Source: Streptomyces sp. MMG1533 (GTDB taxonomy: Bacteria; Actinomycetota; Actinomycetes; Streptomycetales; Streptomycetaceae). From it: a DNA stretch of 64,000 bases. A model generated the notes under the pieces. It ran no database searches, had not been told where the DNA came from, and saw only the letters and a list, made by a program, of their open reading frames with translations. Both the position numbers and the translations under genes were made by a program. The DNA lies in assembly GCF_001279775.1 (NCBI RefSeq), contig NZ_LGDG01000156.1, positions 124,001-188,000 on the forward strand. Reading direction: 5' to 3'. This document shows positions 26,023 to 32,833 of this stretch, piece after piece. Every line of letters begins with the position of its first letter. The first letter of the stretch is position 1.

Positions 26023-26102
26023 GTTCCATTCCGTACGTCTGTCGCCGCGACCACTGGGTAGGGCTGCGGTAACCGATCGTCGGACCCGACAAGGAGGCCC
26101 CC

Positions 26103-26330
26103 GTGGCCGCAGCAGCACACCTTCTGCTCCCGCCCCTCTCCAAACCCGAGGCGGAGCCGTCCGCCCCATCCGAGTTCCACTTCTGCGTGTTCAGCGCGGA
26201 GGGAGCCTGCGCCGAGGCGCCCCTCACCAGCGAGCCGCCCCTGCCGGACGCCGAGCCCCTCACCAGCGAGCCGCCGCTCGCCGACGCCGCCCCGTTGACC
26301 AGCGAGTCCGACGCCTACGCGGAGCACTAG
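26103..26330 (+). CDS. small acidic peptide with three C-terminal 12-residue repeats
   Basis: 75 residues from GTG 26103, with a perfect AAGGAGG five bases upstream. The N-terminal half (1-39) is Ala/Pro-rich with EFHFCVFSAEGAC. Residues 40-51, 52-63 and 64-75 are in-phase repeats: PLTSEPPLPDAE, PLTSEPPLADAA, PLTSESDAYAEH, ending exactly at the C-terminus. The stop TAG is directly followed by the malQ ATG, so translation is coupled. There is no signal peptide or known domain. A repeated Thr/Ser and Asp/Glu core recalls multi-core RiPP precursors, but no modifying enzyme is adjacent; it may instead be a disordered regulator or tether for MalQ. Function unknown. Confidence 0.72.
   Translation: MAAAAHLLLPPLSKPEAEPSAPSEFHFCVFSAEGACAEAPLTSEPPLPDAEPLTSEPPLADAAPLTSESDAYAEH
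26220..26327 (+). repeat. three tandem 36-bp coding repeats
   Basis: Units 26220-26255, 26256-26291 and 26292-26327 encode the 12-residue repeats of the 75-aa peptide. The first two units are nearly identical in DNA (both open CCCCTCACCAGCGAGCCG); the third has diverged. Confidence 0.85.
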
Positions 26331-28424
26331 ATGACAGCACCCCGGTCGGTCGAGCCGCCCACCGAGGACCTGTCCCGGCTCGCCGCGCTGCACGGCGTGG
26401 CGACCTCCTACAGCCCCTCCCCGGACCGTACGGTCGCGGCCTCGGCCGCCGCCGTCACCCGGGCCCTGGCCGCCCTCGGTGTCGACGCGGGCACCCCCGC
26501 GGCCGTCCGGGGCGCACTCGCCGCACGTGAACGGGAACTGCGCGAGCGGCTGCTGCCGCCGACGGTGGCGTGCTGGAGCGGCGGTACGCCCGCCGCCCTG
26601 GACGCCCTCCCGGCCGGCACCCGCCTGCGCATCGAGACCGAACAGGGCGAGACCCGTGCCTCCGCCGGTCAACTCCCTCCCGGCTTCCACCGGTTGACCG
26701 CCACCGCCCCCGACGGCCGTACCGCCCGCGCCCACTTGATCGTGGCCCCGCCGCGACTGCCCGCGCCGCCCGGACGCTCGTACGGCCTGCTCGTCCAGCT
26801 CTACTCCCTTCTCTCCCGGCACTCCTGGGGCATGGGCGACCTCGGTGACCTCGCCGAACTGACCGCCTGGGCCGGCCGCGCGCTCGGCGCCGGATTCGTC
26901 CAGGTCAACCCGCTGCACGCGGCCGTGCCCGGCGCCCCCACCGACCCGTCCCCCTACCGGCCCTCCTCACGCCGTTTCCCGGACCCTGTGCACCTGCGGA
27001 TCGAGGACATCCCCGAGTACGCGTACGTGGCGGACCGCGAGCGCGTGCGGGGCCTGCTGGAGCGGGCGGAGCGGCTGCGCGCGTCGGTGCTGGAGAAGGG
27101 CGCGTTGATCGACCGGGACGCGGTGTGGGAACTCAAGCGGGAGGCGCTGGAGCTGGTACGGGACGTGCCGCTCGGGCCGGGCCGGCGCGCCGCCTACTGC
27201 GACTACCTCGCCGAGCAGGGCGAGGCCCTGGAGGACCACGCCACCTGGTGCGCCCTCGCCGAGGTGCACGGCTCCGACTGGCACCGGTGGCCGGCCCCCC
27301 TGCGCGACCCGCGCTCGGCCGAAACGGCCCGCGCCCGCGGGGATTTGATGGACCGCGTGGACTTCCACACCCGCCTCGCCTGGCTCACCGACACCCAGCT
27401 CACCGCCGCCCAGCGCGCGGCCCGCGAGGCGGGGATGCCGGTGGGGGTGGTCCACGACCTCGCGGTCGGGGTCCATCCCTCGGGCGCCGACGCGTGGGCG
27501 CAGCAGGCGTACTTCGCGGCGGGCATGTCGGTGGGCGCACCACCGGACGCCTTCAACGCGCGCGGCCAGGACTGGGGCCTGCCGCCCTGGAGGCCGGACC
27601 GCCTGGCCGAGTCGGGCTACGCGCCCTTCCGGACCTTGTTGAGGGCGCTGTTCCGCTACGCGGGCGCCCTGCGCATCGACCACGTCATGGGCCTGTTCCG
27701 GCTGTGGTGGGTCCCGCTCGGCGAACCGCCCACGGAGGGCACGTACGTCCGCTACGACGCCGAGGCCATGCTCGCCGTCCTGGTCCTGGAGGCCTCGCGG
27801 GCCGGGGCGGTGGTGATCGGCGAGGACCTGGGCACGGTCGAGCCCGGTGTCCGCGAGACGCTGCGCGAGCGGGGGGTGCTCGGCACATCGGTGCTGTGGT
27901 TCGAACGCGACTGGGACGGCGACGGCCGCCCCCTGCCCCCCGACCACTGGCGTGCCGACTGCCTGGCCACCGCCACCACCCACGACCTGCCGCCCACCGC
28001 GGCCCGCCTCACCGGCGAACACGTCGAACTCCGCGACCGCCTCGGCCTGTTGACCCGCCCCCTGGACGAGGAACGGGCGGAGGCGTCGGCCGACGCGGCC
28101 GAGTGGCTTGCCCTGCTGGCCAGGCTGGGCCTCCTGCAGGGCACCGGCGGCGGCATCGACACGTCCTCGGAGGAGGCCGAGATCCAGGCCGTCCACCGCT
28201 ACCTCCTCCACACCCCCGCCCGCATGGTCGGCATCTGGCTCCCGGACACCATCGGCGACCGCCGCCCACAGAACCTGCCGGGCACGTGGGACCAGTACCC
28301 GAACTGGCGGTTGCCGATCGCGGACACGGAAGGGCGGCCGGTGACGCTGGAGGAACTGGCGGGCTCACCGAGGCTGCATGCGCTGGTGGACGTCCTCCGC
28401 CAGCCCGCGGACGGCGCCTCGTGA
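26331..28424 (+). CDS. malQ: 4-alpha-glucanotransferase (amylomaltase, GH77)
   Basis: 697 residues. MalQ transfers alpha-1,4-glucan segments between maltodextrins in the cytosol. GH77 landmarks are present: PSPYRPSSRRFPDPVHL for the active-site loop, nucleophile Asp 450 in LRIDHVMG, acid/base Glu 498 in IGEDLGTVEPG and transition-state Asp 552 in THDLPPTA. An N-terminal domain of about 140 residues (SYSPSPDRTVAASAAAV...) precedes the barrel, as in long actinobacterial MalQ proteins. It starts on the base after the stop of the 75-aa peptide gene and is therefore probably translated by reinitiation; no separate ribosome site is visible. Confidence 0.95.
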   Translation: MTAPRSVEPPTEDLSRLAALHGVATSYSPSPDRTVAASAAAVTRALAALGVDAGTPAAVRGALAARERELRERLLPPTVACWSGGTPAALDALPAGTRLRIETEQGETRASAGQLPPGFHRLTATAPDGRTARAHLIVAPPRLPAPPGRSYGLLVQLYSLLSRHSWGMGDLGDLAELTAWAGRALGAGFVQVNPLHAAVPGAPTDPSPYRPSSRRFPDPVHLRIEDIPEYAYVADRERVRGLLERAERLRASVLEKGALIDRDAVWELKREALELVRDVPLGPGRRAAYCDYLAEQGEALEDHATWCALAEVHGSDWHRWPAPLRDPRSAETARARGDLMDRVDFHTRLAWLTDTQLTAAQRAAREAGMPVGVVHDLAVGVHPSGADAWAQQAYFAAGMSVGAPPDAFNARGQDWGLPPWRPDRLAESGYAPFRTLLRALFRYAGALRIDHVMGLFRLWWVPLGEPPTEGTYVRYDAEAMLAVLVLEASRAGAVVIGEDLGTVEPGVRETLRERGVLGTSVLWFERDWDGDGRPLPPDHWRADCLATATTHDLPPTAARLTGEHVELRDRLGLLTRPLDEERAEASADAAEWLALLARLGLLQGTGGGIDTSSEEAEIQAVHRYLLHTPARMVGIWLPDTIGDRRPQNLPGTWDQYPNWRLPIADTEGRPVTLEELAGSPRLHALVDVLRQPADGAS

Positions 28425-28489
28425 GCGCAGCTCACCTCATACGGCACCCCGGACGCGCGTCCCTTCGGACCGTTCGCTACTTTGGCCCT

Positions 28490-28768
28490 GTGAAGAAGAA
28501 CGCCCTGCGCGCCGGCGCCCTGGCTGCCGGTACGACGCTGATGATGCTGCTCATGTCGTCCCCCGCGCTCGCGCTGACCCGCGACGACGGTGACGACCCC
28601 GGCACGGGCCTGAGCGTCATCGAGACGCTGGGGCTCTACGTCGTGGCCCCCATCGCCCTGTTCGCGGTCATCGCCGGCCTGGTGATGGTCCTGGACAAGT
28701 CGCACGAGTCGCACCGGGTGACGACCGGCAACATCAAGACCAAGGCCACGGCCGGCTCGAAGGCCTGA
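28490..28768 (+). CDS. small exported/membrane protein (92 aa)
   Basis: 92 residues from GTG 28490: basic start KKNALR, hydrophobic signal (AGALAAGTTLMMLLMSSPALA), short acidic segment RDDGDDPG, then a membrane helix (YVVAPIALFAVIAGLVMVL, about 50-69) and a basic tail rich in Lys/Thr. It is either a two-helix membrane protein or a signal-cleaved single-pass protein with its tail inside. No ribosome site precedes the GTG; TACTTT at 28478-28483 could be a -10 giving a leaderless mRNA, but no -35 is clear. Function unknown. Confidence 0.75.
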   Translation: MKKNALRAGALAAGTTLMMLLMSSPALALTRDDGDDPGTGLSVIETLGLYVVAPIALFAVIAGLVMVLDKSHESHRVTTGNIKTKATAGSKA

Positions 28769-28930
28769 CCGGGGCGTTCCCCGCCCCGAGCCCGGACCGG
28801 GCTTCCTGCGTGCTCCCTCAGGGCGCCGCCTCCGCCGTACGTACGCGCAGCAGCCGTACACGGGCGGGGCCGGCGCCCTTGGCGCGTTTCCGGCCGCCCG
28901 CCCCGGCGGCTTCGGCCGGGCCGCCCCGCC

Positions 28931-29509
28931 TCACGGGCTGGGCGCCGTCAGGTACCGCTGCACCGTGGGCGCCAGCCACGCCACGATCTCCTGGGGGTGC
29001 AGCGCCACGACCGGCGGGAGCCGCAGGACGTACCGGGTGAGGGCCAGTCCCAGCAACTGGGTCGCCACGAGCGCCGCCCGTGCCGGAACCTGCTCGGGGT
29101 CCGGGCACACCTGGCGGGTGACCGGCAGCACTTGGTCCCTGAAGATGCCCTGCATGCGCTCGGCCCCTGCCTGATTGGTCGCGCCGACCCGGAGCAGGGC
29201 GGTGAGCACCTCGTTGTCCTCCCACATGTCGAGGAAGTGCGTGACGAGGGCCCGGCCGACGTCCTGCCGGGTCAGCGTGCCCAGGTCCGGCAGTTTCAGG
29301 TCGACGGCGACCGTGGCCGCGAACAGGCCCTCCTTGTTGCCGTAGTAGCGCATCACCATCGACGGATCGATGTTCGCGTCCTTGGCGATGGCCCGGATGG
29401 TGGCCCGCTCGTACCCGTCGGCCGCGAACCGTTCGCGGGCCGCGGCGAGGATCGCGGTGCGGGTGGTGTCGGAACGCCTCGGCCGGCCGGCGGGGGTGCT
29501 TTCACTCAT
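28931..29509 (-). CDS. TetR-family transcriptional regulator
   Basis: 192 residues from ATG 29509. The N-terminal helix-turn-helix (TRTAILAAARERFAADGYERATIRAIAKDANI, then MVMRYYGNKEGLFAAT) is typical; the ligand domain ends near QEIVAWLAPTVQRYL. It is divergent from the FAD monooxygenase and probably represses it. There is no ribosome site: the ATG immediately follows an array of GCCAAC/GTTGGC hexamers spaced 14 bases apart, so the mRNA may be leaderless and the regulator may bind over its own start. Confidence 0.92.
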   Translation of the reverse strand: MSESTPAGRPRRSDTTRTAILAAARERFAADGYERATIRAIAKDANIDPSMVMRYYGNKEGLFAATVAVDLKLPDLGTLTRQDVGRALVTHFLDMWEDNEVLTALLRVGATNQAGAERMQGIFRDQVLPVTRQVCPDPEQVPARAALVATQLLGLALTRYVLRLPPVVALHPQEIVAWLAPTVQRYLTAPSP

Positions 29510-29636
29510 GCCAACAATCGTAGGCCAACGAATGTAGGCCAACAAGTGTTGACCCTTTGATTCGGCGGCGCTAGTCTCGTCAACGAGCGTTGGCAAACAG
29601 ACGTTGGCAAACAATCGTCGAGCGACAGGCGTTGGC
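29510..29636. promoter_or_regulatory. 14-bp-periodic operator array in the TetR/monooxygenase intergenic region
   Basis: GCCAAC occurs at 29510, 29524 and 29538, and its complement GTTGGC at 29589, 29603 and 29631, with a degenerate position at 29617: every step is 14 or 28 bases. CGTTGGCAAACA is an exact direct repeat (29588-29599, 29602-29613). Two inverted pairs stand at the inner edges: CAACA-AG-TGTTG (29540-29551) and CAACG-AG-CGTTG (29581-29592). The array brackets the promoter. Confidence 0.8.
29549..29577 (+). promoter_or_regulatory. predicted promoter of the FAD monooxygenase gene
   Basis: TTGACC (29549-29554), a 17-base spacer and TAGTCT (29572-29577) make a good vegetative promoter; the start would be near 29584. 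The -35 overlaps one inverted pair and +1 overlaps the other, as expected for TetR repression. Confidence 0.7.
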
Positions 29637-29650
29637 ATCAGGAGGCCCTC

Positions 29651-31108
29651 ATGAACGGCACCGGCACCAACAGCACGACCAGCTCCGTGATCATCGTCGG
29701 CTCCGGCCCCACCGGCCTCCTCCTGGCCGGTGACCTCGCCACCGCCGGCATCCCCGTCACCCTCGTCGAGAGGCGCCCGCACAAGGTCGGCAACCTCTCC
29801 CGCGCCTTCGTCCTGCATGCCCGCACCCTCGAGCAGCTCGACGCCCGCGGCCTCGCCGACGAACTCGAGGCCGTGGGCCGCCCCCTCGACCGCCTCCGCC
29901 TCTTCGCCCGGCTCACCGTCGAGCTCGACACCCTCCCCTCCCGCTTCAACCACCTCCTCGTCCTCCCGCAGTACGAGGTGGAGAAGGTCCTGGAGCGGCG
30001 GGCCGTCGAGGCGGGGGCCGGGTTCCGGTACGAGACCGAGGTGACCGGGCTGGCCCAAGACGCGGACGGCGTGACCGTCCAGGTCCGCACCACCGCCGGG
30101 GCGACGGAGGAACTGCGTGCCGCGTACGTCGTCGGCGCCGACGGCATGCGCAGCGCCGTGCGGAACGCGATCGGGCTGCCGTTCCCCGGCCACTCCGTGA
30201 TCCGTTCCGTCGTCCTCGCGGACGTGAAGCTGGCCGAGGAGCCCGACACCCTGCTCACCGTCAACGCGGCCGGTGACGCCTTCGCCTTCCTCGCGCCCTT
30301 CGGCGACGGCTACTACCGCGTGATCGGCTGGAACCGCGCCCGCAACGTCCCCGACAGCGAGCCCCTCGACCTCGACGAGGTCAAGGAGGTCACCCGGCTC
30401 GCCCTCGGCCGTGACTTCGGGATGTACGACGCCCGCTGGATGTCCCGCTTCCACAGCGACGAACGCCAGGCGCCCGCCTACCGCGTCGACCGCGTCTTCC
30501 TCGCCGGGGACGCCGCGCACGTCCACACCCCGGCCGGCGGGCAGGGCATGAACACCGGCCTCCAGGACGCGGCCAACCTGAGCTGGAAGCTCGCCCAGGT
30601 CGTCGGCGGCCACGCGGCCCCGGAACTCCTCGACACCTACCAGGCCGAACGCCACCCGGTCGGCAGGTCGGTGCTCCGCAGCAGCGGCGGCATCGTGCGC
30701 CTCGCCATGGCCAAGCGCCCCTGGGAACTGGCGTTCCGGGCGGCCCTCACCAGCTTCCTCAACGGCGTCGCCCCGGCCCGCCGCAAGGTGGCCGGCAAGA
30801 TCACCGGCATCGGCTACAAGTACGAGGCGCCCCGAGGCTCCCACCGCCTCACCGGCACCCGTGTCCCCGACGTCGCCCTCGCCGGCGGCGGCCGCCTCTA
30901 CGAGGCCCTGCGCGGCGGACGGTTCGTGCTGATCACGCCCGACGCGTACGACGGGAGCGGCGCCCGCAAGGACCGCCTCGCCGTGGCCCGCTGGGCGAGC
31001 GACCGCCGTACGACCGTCCTGGTGCGGCCCGACGGGTACGTGGCCTGGGCGGCCGACTCCGCCGACCCGGTGACGATCGAGTCCGCCCTCGCGGCGCGGG
31101 TGGGCTGA
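29651..31108 (+). CDS. FAD-dependent monooxygenase, phenol/aromatic hydroxylase type
   Basis: 485 residues from ATG 29651 with AGGAGG just upstream. Flavin-binding signatures are complete: GSGPTGLLLAGDLA near 18-31, GADGMRSAVR (DG motif) near 160 and VFLAGDAAHVHTPAGGQGMN (GD motif) near 285-305. This is a class A NAD(P)H-dependent hydroxylase like those acting on phenols, polyketides or rifampicin. A C-terminal thioredoxin-like region (FVLITPDAYDGS, TVLVRPDGYVAWAA) matches the phenol hydroxylase/RdmE subgroup. Control by the divergent TetR protein suggests an inducible detoxification enzyme; the substrate is not known. Confidence 0.92.
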   Translation: MNGTGTNSTTSSVIIVGSGPTGLLLAGDLATAGIPVTLVERRPHKVGNLSRAFVLHARTLEQLDARGLADELEAVGRPLDRLRLFARLTVELDTLPSRFNHLLVLPQYEVEKVLERRAVEAGAGFRYETEVTGLAQDADGVTVQVRTTAGATEELRAAYVVGADGMRSAVRNAIGLPFPGHSVIRSVVLADVKLAEEPDTLLTVNAAGDAFAFLAPFGDGYYRVIGWNRARNVPDSEPLDLDEVKEVTRLALGRDFGMYDARWMSRFHSDERQAPAYRVDRVFLAGDAAHVHTPAGGQGMNTGLQDAANLSWKLAQVVGGHAAPELLDTYQAERHPVGRSVLRSSGGIVRLAMAKRPWELAFRAALTSFLNGVAPARRKVAGKITGIGYKYEAPRGSHRLTGTRVPDVALAGGGRLYEALRGGRFVLITPDAYDGSGARKDRLAVARWASDRRTTVLVRPDGYVAWAADSADPVTIESALAARVG

Positions 31109-31190
31109 ACCCGCTCTATCAAGTCTGGGTCCGCTGAACCCGCTCTATGAGGTCTCGGTCCGCTGAACCCGCTCTATGAGGTCTCGGTCC
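31104..31190. repeat. three tandem 29-bp repeats spanning the monooxygenase and MarR stop codons
   Basis: Units 31104-31132, 31133-31161 and 31162-31190 each begin GCTGAACCCGCTCTAT; the last two are identical. The plus-strand stop TGA (31106-31108) is in the first copy and the minus-strand MarR stop (TAG, 31174-31176) is in the last. The short spacer between the convergent genes has been tripled. Confidence 0.9.
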
Positions 31191-31680
31191 CGGTGAGCAA
31201 CTCCCTCAGCAGGTCGGCCAGTTGGCCGACCTGTTCGTCGTTCAGCGCGGCCTTCAGGGCTTCTGTCTGGACGGCGAGGCCGGCGCCCACCGCCTCGTCG
31301 ACGAGCTTCAGCCCCTTCTCCGTCAGCGTCACTTGCAGGCCCCGGCGGTCGTGCGGGTCGGGGGAGCGGCGCAGCAGGCCGGCTCGTTCCAGTTTGTCGA
31401 GGCGGCCGGTCATGCCGCCGGTGGTGAGCATCAGCGTGGCGGAGAGCTGCCTGGGGGAGAGGGTGTAGGGCTCGCCGGAGCGGCGCAGGGTCGCCAGGAC
31501 GTCGAACTCGCCGCGGGCGACTCCGAAGGTCGCGTACGCCTTGTCGATGCGGTCGCCCATCGCGCGCGAGAGTCGGAAGATCCGGCCGAAGACCTCCATG
31601 GCGGCGGTGTCGAGGTCTGGCCGCACGGAGGCCCACTGCCCGATGATCGCGTCGACCGGGTCCCTGCGCTGTGCACTCAT
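31174..31680 (-). CDS. MarR-family transcriptional regulator
   Basis: 168 residues from ATG 31680; the frame is open further upstream to 31764, but that would cross the operator. It contains a MarR winged helix: RGEFDVLATLRRSGEPYTLSPRQLSATLMLTTGGMTGRLDKLERAGLLRRSPDPHDRRGLQVTLTEKG, read in segments about 63-130, with the wing at DPHDRRG. It is divergent from an EamA transporter, and a 14-base perfect palindrome lies between them, so it probably represses the exporter and itself until a ligand binds. The C-terminal TETS is encoded within the 3' tandem repeat. Confidence 0.92.
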   Translation of the reverse strand: MSAQRRDPVDAIIGQWASVRPDLDTAAMEVFGRIFRLSRAMGDRIDKAYATFGVARGEFDVLATLRRSGEPYTLSPRQLSATLMLTTGGMTGRLDKLERAGLLRRSPDPHDRRGLQVTLTEKGLKLVDEAVGAGLAVQTEALKAALNDEQVGQLADLLRELLTGTETS

Positions 31681-31715
31681 GCGGTGAGTATCCGCCCGGT
31701 TCGGGTTGCCCGCAA

Positions 31716-31758
31716 GAAAGTAGCTTGACTGTAAGTTGCTTAGCGCTAAGCTACTTTC
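31716..31758. promoter_or_regulatory. MarR operator: nested palindromes
   Basis: Perfect 14-base palindrome GCTTAGCGCTAAGC (31738-31751), nested within a longer inverted repeat GAAAGTAGCTT (31716-31726) / AAGCTACTTTC (31748-31758). It covers the predicted promoter of the transporter gene. Confidence 0.8.
31725..31752 (+). promoter_or_regulatory. predicted promoter of the EamA transporter gene
   Basis: TTGACT (31725-31730), 16 bases, TAAGCT (31747-31752). The -10 lies inside the operator palindrome. Confidence 0.6.
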
Positions 31759-31790
31759 CATCAAGCCACCTTGCCAGAAGGGTGCCGACC

Positions 31791-32732
31791 GTGAAGCGGC
31801 CCGCGACCGTCCTGCTCACCGCCCTCGCCCCGATCTCCTGGGGCACCACCTACGCCGTCACCACCGAGTTCCTGCCGGCCGACCGCCCCCTGTTCACCGG
31901 TCTCATGCGCGCCCTGCCCGCCGGCCTGGTCCTGCTGGCCCTCGCCCGGGTGCTGCCGCGCGGCGCCTGGTGGGGGAAGGCGGCGGTGCTCGGGGCGCTG
32001 AACATCGGCGCCTTCTTCCCGCTGCTGTTCCTGTCGGCGTACCGGATGCCGGGCGGTATGGCGGCGGTCGTCGGGTCGGTCGGACCGCTGTTCGTCGTGG
32101 GCCTGTCGGCGCTGCTGCTGGGGCAGCGGCCGACGGCCCGCAGTGTGATCACCGGGTTCGTCGCCGCGTCCGGGGTGAGCCTGGTCGTGCTCGAGGCGGC
32201 CGGTGCGCTCGACCCCGTGGGTGTGCTCGCGGCCCTCGCCTCCACCGCCTCGATGTCCGCAGGCACCGTACTGACCAAGCGGTGGGGCCGCCCGGACGGC
32301 GTGGGCCCGCTCGCGCTCACCGCCTGGCAGCTGACCGCGGGCGGCCTGCTCATCGCCCCCCTCGCCCTCCTCGTCGAGGGAGCGCCGCCCGCGCTGGACG
32401 GCCGGGCGGTCGGCGGCTACCTCTACCTGGCACTGGCGAACACGGCGGTGGCGTACTGGCTCTGGTTCCGCGGCATCGGCAGGCTCACCGCCACTCAGGT
32501 CACGTTCCTCGGCCCGCTGTCGCCGCTGACCGCCGCCGTGGTCGGCTGGGCGGCGCTCGGGCAGGGGCTCACGCCGGTGCAGCTGGCGGGCATGGCGCTG
32601 GCGTTCGGGGCGACGGTCGCGGGACAGGTCGGGCCGCGCCCGGGCGGTGCGCCCGGGCAGTCGTTCAGCCTCACTGCCGGGAATGCTCGAAAGGATTCGC
32701 CGGACCTGACGGGTCCGGCGCTGCGACGGTAG
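31791..32732 (+). CDS. EamA/DMT-family transporter
   Basis: 313 residues from GTG 31791, nine bases after AGAAGG; GTG 31782 is too close to that site. Ten hydrophobic helices in two five-helix EamA halves begin with LLTALAPISWGTTYAVTTEFLP and, in the second half, VLAALASTASMSAGTVLTKRWG. Members export metabolites or drugs by proton antiport. The tail after about 285 is cytosolic. Regulation by the divergent MarR protein suggests an inducible efflux role. A 9-bp GC stem (32698-32720) lies within the end of the gene. Confidence 0.9.
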   Translation: MKRPATVLLTALAPISWGTTYAVTTEFLPADRPLFTGLMRALPAGLVLLALARVLPRGAWWGKAAVLGALNIGAFFPLLFLSAYRMPGGMAAVVGSVGPLFVVGLSALLLGQRPTARSVITGFVAASGVSLVVLEAAGALDPVGVLAALASTASMSAGTVLTKRWGRPDGVGPLALTAWQLTAGGLLIAPLALLVEGAPPALDGRAVGGYLYLALANTAVAYWLWFRGIGRLTATQVTFLGPLSPLTAAVVGWAALGQGLTPVQLAGMALAFGATVAGQVGPRPGGAPGQSFSLTAGNARKDSPDLTGPALRR

Positions 32733-32784
32733 ACCGAGCCGCGTGGTGGCACGACTGCCCGCAGGCCGTGGCCGCACACGAGCG

Positions 32785-32813
32785 GGGGCGCCCGGTTCAG
32801 CACCGGGCGCCCC
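32785..32813. terminator. hairpin terminator between EamA and pepN genes
   Basis: Perfect 11-bp stem GGGGCGCCCGG / CCGGGCGCCCC with loop TTCAGCA, between two convergent genes and so usable in both directions. Confidence 0.85.
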
Positions 32814-32833
32814 TGTCGTCGTACGAACCGCTG

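Noticed and set aside
26103..26330. Lanthipeptide or graspetide precursor as a firm call for the 75-aa peptide
   Set aside because: No lanthionine synthetase, ATP-grasp ligase, protease or exporter is adjacent; kept only as a hypothesis.
28931..31108. TetR plus monooxygenase as part of an antibiotic gene cluster
   Set aside because: No polyketide, peptide or terpene synthase genes nearby; neighbours are housekeeping, so a small inducible detoxification pair is simpler.
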